Source of the DNA: Methylophilaceae bacterium
GTDB taxonomy: Bacteria; Pseudomonadota; Gammaproteobacteria; Burkholderiales; Methylophilaceae
Direction of reading: 5' to 3'
NCBI GenBank assembly: GCA_017880825.1
Contig: JADGRN010000099.1
Span: forward strand, 1-5,972
DNA: 5,972 nt
Below are positions 1-5,062 of the stretch, piece by piece; the stretch's first letter is position 1, and each line of letters opens with the position of its first letter. The notes under the pieces were generated by a model that was not told the origin of the DNA, searched no databases, and worked only from the letters and a program-made list of their open reading frames with translations. A program made the translations under genes and the position numbers.

Positions 1-560
1 TCGACTTCAGGATCAATGCCCAGCGCGCGTGTCACCAGATTTTTGTTGGCTGAAAGCTTGGCCTGCGCCGGTGTCATCAAACCAGACTTGATCTGCTCCT
101 GCAGTAGGGAGTGGTCCTCAGTCATCTGCACGAGCTCCTCGCCACGCAGGCGGTACATGCGTGAATCGCCAATGTGGCCCACCAGCAGCTTGTCATTGGT
201 AAACAGGCCCATCACCAGCGTGGTACCCATGCCCGCACACTGTGGCTGGCTTTGAGAAACGCTATAAACGGACGCATTGGCTTTGGCGACCGCTTCGTAA
301 ATCAGGCGGCTCTCAGCCTGCATACCTTCTGCCGTATCGGTCTGCCCGGGCTGCAGCGCGAGCATGGATTCTTTCAGCTCGGCCACAATCGTCAGCACGG
401 CAATCTCACTGGCGACTTCACCGGCCTTGTAGCCACCCATGCCATCGGCCAGCACCACCAGACCGATCTCCATATCACTGGCGACTGCATCTTCGTTGTG
501 CTCACGCTTCCGCCCAACATCGGTGAGGCGTACAACCTCCAGTACATCAGTCAGGTTCAT
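1..560 (-). CDS. PP2C-family Ser/Thr protein phosphatase, C-terminal part beyond window
   Basis: Metal-dependent protein phosphatase of the PP2C family (bacterial Stp1/PrpC type), which removes phosphate from Ser/Thr residues in the cytoplasm. I translated 186 complete codons by hand from the minus strand; the gene runs off the left edge. The family motifs appear in order: HNED at residues 21-24, LADGMGG at 37-43 (metal-binding Asp39), GMGTTL at 110-115, GHIGDSRMYRLR at 128-139 (Asp132), TEDHS at 147-151, and NLVTRALG at 174-181. Usual length is about 240-260 residues, so roughly three quarters is present and the final metal-binding Asp motif is missing only because of the window edge. ATG at 560 is chosen because the conserved domain begins within 10 residues; a weak AAGG lies just upstream. 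A GTG 14 codons further upstream is in frame but would add unconserved residues. It lies 169 bases after nusB, same direction. No partner kinase is visible, so its target is unknown. Confidence 0.93.
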   Translation of the reverse strand, partial: MNLTDVLEVVRLTDVGRKREHNEDAVASDMEIGLVVLADGMGGYKAGEVASEIAVLTIVAELKESMLALQPGQTDTAEGMQAESRLIYEAVAKANASVYSVSQSQPQCAGMGTTLVMGLFTNDKLLVGHIGDSRMYRLRGEELVQMTEDHSLLQEQIKSGLMTPAQAKLSANKNLVTRALGIDPEV

Positions 561-618
561 AGGCCTTGTGCAAACCGCGCTCCCCTTAATAACGACGCTC
601 ACTCCCTGAGCAAATCCG

Positions 619-624
619 ATATTA
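619..624 (-). promoter_or_regulatory. possible -10 element for the phosphatase gene
   Basis: In the 169-base gap between nusB and the phosphatase, the minus strand reads TAATAT here, about 60 bases before the phosphatase ATG. An A/T-rich run lies just upstream, but there is no good -35 hexamer at 16-18 bases. It could give the phosphatase its own promoter; read-through from nusB is equally possible because no terminator is seen. Weak evidence. Confidence 0.2.
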
Positions 625-729
625 CACGCGATTTTTTTCAAAAAGAAGTCATACGCAGCAAATGCCTGGCTGCACATGACTTACCTTGGGAAATACCTCG
701 TCGGTATTACTTGCCGGAGGGGCTTGTTG

Positions 730-1215
730 CTAGAATTGCTTTTGACTTCTGCTTTTGAATTCGTTGGGGCGCGTTGCTGCTGCCAGTTTATCCAGCACGC
801 CGTTGACATACTTGTAGCCGTCAGTGCCGCCGTAGCTTTTGGCCAGTTCGACGCCCTCGTTGATCACTACGCGATAAGGGATGCTCATGTCATGGATTAG
901 CTCATAAGCGGCGATGCACAAAATGCCATGCTCAATTGGGCTTAATTCTGTGGCGCTACGGTCCAGAAACTCGCTTAAACGCTGATCAAGCGCAGCGACA
1001 TTCTCCATCACACCCTGCAGCAATTCCTGAAAATAGGTTTGATCGGCACGCTCGAAATCCTCGTCATCCGCCAGGTCACTTATCATCTGATGCAATTCGC
1101 CATCGCCATTGAGAAATCGGCGGTAGATGGCTTTCAGTACCAGTTCGCGCGATTTGCGACGGCTCTTGCCCGGCTTTGCCTGCCTGGGTTTTGCTGGTTG
1201 AATGCTGTCACTCAT
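730..1215 (-). CDS. nusB: transcription antitermination factor NusB
   Basis: NusB binds the boxA element of nascent RNA together with ribosomal protein S10 (NusE) and supports antitermination on rRNA operons; it is cytoplasmic and all-helical. The 161-residue product has a basic N-terminus ([14 protein letters not shown], residues 19-32), matching the family's Arg-rich RNA-binding start. Its conserved C-terminal half holds [16 protein letters not shown] (91-106) and [19 protein letters not shown] (112-130), followed by [12 protein letters not shown] (134-145). Length is normal, slightly extended by a Lys/Pro/Gln-rich leader (residues 7-18). The ATG overlaps the ribH stop in an ATGA arrangement, so translation is probably coupled to ribH; there is no strong ribosome binding site of its own. 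The ribH-nusB order is the standard one in many proteobacteria. No rho-independent terminator is evident downstream. Confidence 0.97.
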   Translation of the reverse strand: MSDSIQPAKPRQAKPGKSRRKSRELVLKAIYRRFLNGDGELHQMISDLADDEDFERADQTYFQELLQGVMENVAALDQRLSEFLDRSATELSPIEHGILCIAAYELIHDMSIPYRVVINEGVELAKSYGGTDGYKYVNGVLDKLAAATRPNEFKSRSQKQF

Positions 1216-1661
1216 AGCTGTTTCAGCAAGTTGGCCATCTCGATCGCCACACTGGCGGCCTCTGCACCTTTAATCGCCATGCGCACCAGCGCTTGATCGT
1301 CGTTTTCGGTGGTCAGAACCGCATTCGCAACCGGAATACCGGTATTGAGTTGCACTTCAGAAATACCGCGCGCAGATTCATTTGCCACCACTTCAAAGTG
1401 ATAAGTCTCGCCGCGGATAATCGCGCCGAGCGCGATCAAGGCATCAAATTGCCGGCTATCTGCCATCGCATGCAGTACCAGCGGGGCCTCCAGCGCACCG
1501 GGAACACTAGCCAGTGTAATATCCTGTGCCGCCACGCCCAGTTTTAGTAGCTCGGCGCTGCAAGCAGATAGCAGTCCATCACCGATATCACTATTAAAGC
1601 GTGACAGCACGATGCCAATGCGCAGGCCACTGCCGTCCAGATTTGTTTGCAATTGCTTCAT
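1212..1661 (-). CDS. ribH: 6,7-dimethyl-8-ribityllumazine synthase
   Basis: Lumazine synthase condenses 5-amino-6-ribitylamino-uracil with 3,4-dihydroxy-2-butanone 4-phosphate, the penultimate step of riboflavin synthesis, and assembles into pentamers or 60-subunit capsids. The 149-residue product is full length. Visible motifs: IGIVLSRFN (15-23), VPGALEAP (53-60; family form VPGAFE-P), [20 protein letters not shown] (77-96) containing the presumed catalytic His88, and [20 protein letters not shown] (108-127). A good ribosome binding site, AAGGA, lies 5-6 bases before the ATG. It is followed with a 4-base overlap by nusB. The other rib genes are not next to it; instead a nuclease gene ends 27 bases upstream. 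No FMN riboswitch is visible ahead of it, nor room for one in the 27-base gap. Confidence 0.97.
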   Translation of the reverse strand: MKQLQTNLDGSGLRIGIVLSRFNSDIGDGLLSACSAELLKLGVAAQDITLASVPGALEAPLVLHAMADSRQFDALIALGAIIRGETYHFEVVANESARGISEVQLNTGIPVANAVLTTENDDQALVRMAIKGAEAASVAIEMANLLKQL

Positions 1662-1665
1662 TACT

Positions 1666-1670
1666 TTCCT
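1666..1670 (-). promoter_or_regulatory. ribosome binding site of ribH
   Basis: The minus strand reads AGGAA here, part of an AAGGAAAG run, ending 4 bases before the ribH ATG. It is the clearest Shine-Dalgarno in the minus-strand gene series and sits in a short A/T-rich spacer after the nuclease stop codon. Confidence 0.65.
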
Positions 1671-1688
1671 TAATTTATAAAGTAGCGC

Positions 1689-2294
1689 TCAGCGTGTGTA
1701 CGGCTTGGCATGCGCCAAATGACGCTGCCAGTTGGTGCGGTAAGCCTCTGCCAATGGCCGGTTTGCGCGTATCAGCAGCAAATTTTCCGCATTTTTGTAT
1801 TGCGCAGCATTGGTAAAATTGTAGCTGCCGGTAATCACCGCCACATCGGCATTATTTCTGCTGTCGGCATCTATCACCATGACCTTGTTATGTGCGCTTT
1901 GATGCTCGCCATCCAGCCACACCGGCACTCCGGCAGCGGCGATTGCGGGTATCTGGCCACGTTCGATTTTTTCCGTCTGTTCACGATCCGCAATCAAGCG
2001 CACATCAACACCACGATGATGCGCTGCGATCAAGGCCTGTGCAATGCCCCGATGGGTGAATGAAAATGCCTGCACCAGTATCTGACGTCTGGCTTTATTC
2101 ACAGCCGATATTATCAACCCGGCAGCGTCCTGCTCCGGGGTAAACGCTGTTTCGATGCTGCCGGCATTGGTTGCCGGCGTGGCTCGTTGATAGGCGCGGT
2201 CAGGCTGAAAAGCCTGCGCATTGCCAACGCCTGACAACAACAGGCCGAGCAAGGTGCTGCCGATGACAAATTTGCTGGTAAACAGTTTGAGCAT
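1689..2294 (-). CDS. secreted phospholipase D-like nuclease (Nuc/EndA type, single HKD motif)
   Basis: Probable periplasmic or secreted endonuclease of the PLD superfamily, Nuc-like branch, in which two single-HKD subunits form one active site. The start is uncertain: the frame opens with an ATG at 2348 (219 residues), but I prefer the ATG at 2294 (201 residues), because it gives a normal signal peptide: a short basic start (MLKLFTSKF), a hydrophobic core (VIGSTLLGLLLSG) and a likely cleavage after NAQA. The first 18 residues of the longer form (Ser/Ala-rich) overlap a decayed zwf fragment. Numbered from 2348, the HKD elements are His153, Lys155 and Asp160 (HNKVMVID), then GSYNFT at 174-179 and NAEN at 186-189, all typical of Nuc. 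Between Asp160 and Gly174 there are 13 residues rather than the usual 6. Neither ATG has a clear ribosome binding site. ribH begins 27 bases downstream. The substrate could be DNA, RNA or lipid; nuclease is likeliest from the NFT/NAEN context. Confidence 0.85.
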   Translation of the reverse strand: MLKLFTSKFVIGSTLLGLLLSGVGNAQAFQPDRAYQRATPATNAGSIETAFTPEQDAAGLIISAVNKARRQILVQAFSFTHRGIAQALIAAHHRGVDVRLIADREQTEKIERGQIPAIAAAGVPVWLDGEHQSAHNKVMVIDADSRNNADVAVITGSYNFTNAAQYKNAENLLLIRANRPLAEAYRTNWQRHLAHAKPYTR

Positions 2295-2338
2295 GTTAGC
2301 TGACGACGATGCGGATGCGGCCTGACTTGTTGGCGCTG

Positions 2339-2369
2339 ATTCTAGCATGCCTGCAACCCAGGTTTACAA
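2339..2369 (-). promoter_or_regulatory. possible promoter of the nuclease gene
   Basis: On the minus strand TTGTAA (2369-2364) and TAGAAT (2344-2339) are 19 bases apart, and the -10 candidate is preceded by TGC, giving an extended -10 pattern. Transcription would start near 2332, about 38 bases before the preferred ATG at 2294. The upstream ATG at 2348 would lie inside the -10 region, which agrees with the shorter protein. The 19-base spacing is longer than ideal. Confidence 0.3.
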
Positions 2370-2501
2370 AGCGGGTACCAGCAAGCGCTTGGTGAAGTCG
2401 CCGGACGCACCAAAAATCACCACGATGCACGGCGCACTGGTCGGGCTGCTGCCTGGCGACTCCAGCCCGATGCTTTTGAACGTGCGCTTGCTGCCTAACA
2501 C
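2359..2501 (-). pseudogene. zwf: N-terminal remnant of glucose-6-phosphate dehydrogenase
   Basis: Between the transporter and the nuclease the minus strand encodes the start of a glucose-6-phosphate dehydrogenase. Read from GTG at 2501 there are 45 codons ending in TAA at 2364. Residues 24-45 contain PCIVVIF followed by GASGDFTKRLLVPAL, the family's NADP-binding Rossmann loop (G-A-S-G-D, then KR). The family sequence normally continues as YNL. Here the reading frame stops after PAL, but skipping one missing base at the TAA gives YNL (to 2359), so a single-base deletion in a former TAC/TAT codon explains the stop. Beyond that, the shifted frame runs to a stop at about 2296 without clear G6PD similarity, and the rest of the enzyme (over 400 residues) is absent. 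No ribosome binding site precedes the GTG, and a TAG lies in frame at 2525. The family match is from memory of motifs, not a search. Confidence 0.72.
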
Positions 2502-2537
2502 AGTTAATTCTGCGCTATTGGTCTAATTGATATGGAT

Positions 2538-4169
2538 CTAATTAAACAGCACCCAAGCCTTATTCACGGTATTCCAGATGCCATAGGCGAGCGGGATGCC
2601 CACCAATAGCCAAGCTGCCGTAACCAGGCCATAGCTGCCGCCCCGCCCGGTCACAGCCGTCGCATCGCCCAGGGCATTCTTTGCGGCAGTATCGTGCGCC
2701 AGCTTGCGCTCAGCCTCCAGCTCGGCATCGGTCATGAACCATTTCTGCGCCACCGGCCGCACCAGCAAATTGCACAGGAATCCACCGATCAGCAGCCCGG
2801 CAAGTATGTACATGGTGGTGTCATAGGCGGCGCTTTTGGCTACGCCATGCTTGATCTGGTAATCGTTGATGTAGTTCACCAGCACAGGCCCCAGCACGCC
2901 CGCCGCTGACCAGGCGGTGAGAATCCGGCCATGAATGGCGCCCACCATTTGCGTGCCAAACATGTCCGCCAGATAGGCCGGGATAGTGGAAAAGCCGCCG
3001 CCATACATGGTGAGAATGACACAGAACAGGCCGACGAACAGCGCCAGGTTGCCGGCATGCCCTGCCCATGGCGCAGAAGCGTATAAAACGAAACCCAGGA
3101 TAAAGAACGCAAAGTAAGTCGCCTTGCGGCCGATATAGTCGGAAAAGGTTGCCCAGATAAAGCGCCCGGCAATATTGAACAGACTCAACAAGCCGGTGAA
3201 ACCGGCGGCGATGGCTGCGATCTGGACCAGTTGATCGCTGCTGAGCTGGTCGAATTTGAGATCCAGCCCGATCAGCTTGCCGCCGAAGATTTCCTGCAGC
3301 ATCGGGGAAGCCATGCCGATTACGCCGATGCCAGCCGAGACATTCAGGCACAGGATGCCCCAAAGCAGCCAGAATTGCGGGGTCTTGTGCGCTTTGTTCA
3401 GATGCACATGCTTGCTGGTAATCATGGTGTTGGTTGTCGCAGCCGCTGGCGCTGTCCAACCAGCCGGTTTCCACCCGGTAGGCGGCACGCGGTAGGATAG
3501 CGCGCCGATGATCATGAACACGAAATAGATCGCCGCCAAGGTGAGGAAGGTCTGCCACACGCCAACAGACGTCGGTGTGGCATAAAAATGCAACAGCTTG
3601 TCAGCAAGCGGCGAGCCTATCATGGCGCCGCCACCGAAACCCATGATCGCCATACCGGTCGCCATGCCGCGCCGGTCAGGGAACCACTTGATCAAGGTAG
3701 AAACGGGGGAAATATAGCCCAGCCCCAGCCCGACGCCACCGATGATCCCCGAACCCAGCCACATCAGCCACAGCTGATGCGTGTATACCCCGATCGCCGA
3801 TAGCACCAGCCCGCCACACCAGCACAAGGCTGACACTACGCCGGCCTTGCGCGGGCCTGCATGCTCCAGCCAGCCGCCCCAGAGTGCCGCGCTGGAACCC
3901 AGAAAAACAAAAAACAGGGTAAACATCCAGCCCAGCATGGGTTTATCCCAATCGCAGGTGGTAGTGAACAGCATCGCGATCCAGCTCATGTCCGCCGGAC
4001 AGGCGATCGAACTACTGATGCCTATGGCCTTGGTGAGAGGCAGCCAGAACACCGAGAAGCCGTAAGCCATGCCAATGCAGAGATGGATACATAAGGCCGC
4101 GGGCGGCACCAGCCAACGGTTAAAGCCGTGATGCGCGACTGTTCTTTCCTTGGAAAAAAATCCTGACAT
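2538..4169 (-). CDS. OFA-family MFS transporter (oxalate/formate antiporter-like)
   Basis: Inner-membrane major facilitator protein, 543 residues, resembling the oxalate:formate antiporter (OFA) family; the true substrate is unknown and could be another small carboxylate. Family-like segments: WLVPPAALCIHLCIGMAYGFS in TM1 (about 19-39), the loop 2-3 motif GGWLEHAGPRKAG (98-110), LGLGYISPVSTLIKWFPDRRG (148-168), GMAIMGFGGGAMIGSPL (172-188), and the second-half motif GRFIWATFSDYIGRKA (335-350). About 12 MFS helices are visible, split by a hydrophilic central loop (about 228-264). After helix 12 there is a charged linker (about 475-512, AELEAERKLAHD) and an extra hydrophobic segment (about 515-535), so 13 helices are likely. 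A periplasmic insert after TM1 carries Cys57 and Cys72. The ATG has a strong GGAG at 6 bases. It is divergent from phoB. Confidence 0.9.
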   Translation of the reverse strand: MSGFFSKERTVAHHGFNRWLVPPAALCIHLCIGMAYGFSVFWLPLTKAIGISSSIACPADMSWIAMLFTTTCDWDKPMLGWMFTLFFVFLGSSAALWGGWLEHAGPRKAGVVSALCWCGGLVLSAIGVYTHQLWLMWLGSGIIGGVGLGLGYISPVSTLIKWFPDRRGMATGMAIMGFGGGAMIGSPLADKLLHFYATPTSVGVWQTFLTLAAIYFVFMIIGALSYRVPPTGWKPAGWTAPAAATTNTMITSKHVHLNKAHKTPQFWLLWGILCLNVSAGIGVIGMASPMLQEIFGGKLIGLDLKFDQLSSDQLVQIAAIAAGFTGLLSLFNIAGRFIWATFSDYIGRKATYFAFFILGFVLYASAPWAGHAGNLALFVGLFCVILTMYGGGFSTIPAYLADMFGTQMVGAIHGRILTAWSAAGVLGPVLVNYINDYQIKHGVAKSAAYDTTMYILAGLLIGGFLCNLLVRPVAQKWFMTDAELEAERKLAHDTAAKNALGDATAVTGRGGSYGLVTAAWLLVGIPLAYGIWNTVNKAWVLFN

Positions 4170-4175
4170 GTTTTA

Positions 4176-4183
4176 CTCCCCCC
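4176..4183 (-). promoter_or_regulatory. ribosome binding site of the OFA transporter
   Basis: The minus strand has a run of Gs ending in GGAG (4179-4176), 6 bases before the ATG at 4169. This fixes the start of the transporter with good confidence and suggests efficient initiation. Confidence 0.65.
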
Positions 4184-4193
4184 GAAAATATTT

Positions 4194-4206
4194 ATCTGCG
4201 TCAGAT
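4194..4206. repeat. 13-bp inverted repeat upstream of the transporter
   Basis: ATCTG and CAGAT (5 bp each) flank a 3-base centre, 25 bases before the transporter ATG. It could be a small operator for a dimeric regulator or a weak hairpin in the transporter's leader. Short enough to be chance. Confidence 0.3.
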
Positions 4207-4256
4207 GGTCATACAAAAATTCAAAATATGCAATGTGTAGAGTGAAGATTCCATCG

Positions 4257-4290
4257 CTGTCATCAATCTGTCATATTAGCGTCATATAGT
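4257..4290 (+). promoter_or_regulatory. Pho-box promoter of phoB (three PhoB half-sites plus -10)
   Basis: CTGTCAT occurs at 4257-4263 and again, identically, at 4268-4274; a third, imperfect copy GCGTCAT is at 4279-4285. The copies are 11 bp apart (7 bp plus a 4-bp A/T-rich spacer), which is the PhoB half-site spacing known from the enterobacterial pho regulon. TATAGT at 4285-4290 starts 10 bases after the second copy, matching the way PhoB-activated promoters replace the -35 with a Pho box. Predicted transcription start is about 4297, giving a leader of about 40 bases. This implies that PhoB activates its own operon under low phosphate. Whether the same sites act on the divergent transporter is unknown. 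Confidence 0.88.
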
Positions 4291-4324
4291 GCTCCCGGAT
4301 TGCCAAGAAAAAATTTAACAGGAA

Positions 4325-4328
4325 AGGA
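4325..4328 (+). promoter_or_regulatory. ribosome binding site that decides the phoB start
   Basis: AGGA lies 7 bases before ATG at 4336. The frame could be opened at a TTG at 4300, but that codon sits about at the predicted transcription start and has no ribosome binding site, so ATG 4336 is the start. Confidence 0.7.
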
Positions 4329-4335
4329 AACCTGT

Positions 4336-5022
4336 ATGCCCGCCAACATATTAGTAGTGGAAGACGAACCAGCGATACAAGAGCTGCTTGCACTGAATCT
4401 GACGCAGGCAGGTCATAACGCCATCCGCGCGCTGAGCGTGGAACAGGCGCAGATGCTGATGCGCGAAGCCCTGCCGGATCTGATCATTTTGGACTGGATG
4501 CTGCCGGGCATGAGTGGTATCGAATTTGCACGGCGTTTGAAGTCAGACGAATTCAGCAAGGCCATCCCCATCATCATGCTCACCGCGCGCGGCGAAGAAA
4601 CTGACAAGGTTCGTGGCCTGGAAATCGGCGCCGATGATTACGTCACCAAGCCATTCAGCCCGCGTGAGCTGAATGCGCGCATCAAGGCGGTGTTGCGTCG
4701 CCGTGCGCCACAGATGACCGATGATCCGATTGAAGTCGGCGGCCTGCGTCTTGATCCAACTACCCACCGCGTCTCCGGCAATGGTTCGGCGCTTGACCTC
4801 GGCCCTACCGAATTCCGCTTGCTGCATTATTTGATGTCCAATCCGGAACGGGTGCATTCGCGCAGCCAGGTGCTGGACCGCGTGTGGGGCGATCGTGTGT
4901 TTGTCGAAGACCGCACGGTGGACGTGCATATCCGCCGTCTGCGCCGAGCCTTGTCCGAATCCGGCCATGAAGAAATGATCCAGACTGTGCGTGGCGTTGG
5001 CTACCGTTTCTCCGCCCAGTAG
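4336..5022 (+). CDS. phoB: phosphate regulon response regulator PhoB
   Basis: OmpR/PhoB-class response regulator that activates phosphate-starvation genes after phosphorylation by PhoR. From ATG 4336 it is 228 residues, nearly the same as E. coli PhoB (229). Receiver domain (about 3-120): acidic pocket VVEDE (7-11), phospho-acceptor Asp53 in ILDWMLPGMSG (51-61), Thr83 in MLTARG, and Lys105 in VTKPFSPREL (103-112). C-terminal winged-helix DNA-binding domain (about 130-226): LGPTEFRLLHYLM (155-167), the recognition-helix region VEDRTVDVHIRRLRRAL (190-206), and TVRGVGYRFS at the C-terminus. The WMLPGMSG and TKPFSPREL forms are characteristic of PhoB rather than other OmpR-type regulators. Pho boxes lie directly upstream, and phoR follows after 40 bases, together making the assignment firm. 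Confidence 0.97.
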   Translation: MPANILVVEDEPAIQELLALNLTQAGHNAIRALSVEQAQMLMREALPDLIILDWMLPGMSGIEFARRLKSDEFSKAIPIIMLTARGEETDKVRGLEIGADDYVTKPFSPRELNARIKAVLRRRAPQMTDDPIEVGGLRLDPTTHRVSGNGSALDLGPTEFRLLHYLMSNPERVHSRSQVLDRVWGDRVFVEDRTVDVHIRRLRRALSESGHEEMIQTVRGVGYRFSAQ

Positions 5023-5047
5023 CTCATAATGAGCGCCTAACTTTTTT
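5022..5047 (+). other. palindrome plus T-run between phoB and phoR
   Basis: A perfect 13-base palindrome (GCTCAT and ATGAGC around one A, 5022-5034) starts at the last base of the phoB stop codon. After 7 bases comes a run of six Ts (5042-5047). As RNA it would make only a short stem (about 4 bp, 5-base loop), and the T-run is not directly adjacent, so it is at best a weak attenuator that could lower phoR relative to phoB. It may also be chance. Confidence 0.3.
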
Positions 5048-5062
5048 CGAGCCAGGTGACAC

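Noticed and set aside
692..708. 6-bp stem with 5-base loop (AATACC and GGTATT) downstream of nusB, considered as a terminator
   Set aside because: The stem is A/T-rich and no T-run follows it on either strand, so it does not look like a rho-independent terminator.
174..758. 194-codon open frame on the plus strand
   Set aside because: It is antisense to the PP2C phosphatase, whose motifs are clear on the other strand, and its protein resembles no family I know.
2515..2545. Two AATTAGA copies on the minus strand at the end of the transporter gene, considered as a repeat or insertion scar
   Set aside because: Seven bases of A/T-rich sequence, one copy including the transporter stop codon; easily chance.
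2821..3558. 245-codon open frame on the minus strand within the transporter
   Set aside because: It is another frame of the transporter gene; the product is rich in Arg/His/Gly/Ala with no domain, while the main frame is a convincing MFS protein.
4300..4335. TTG at 4300 as an alternative phoB start adding 12 residues
   Set aside because: It lies at about the predicted transcription start, lacks a ribosome binding site, and the shorter protein matches the usual PhoB length.
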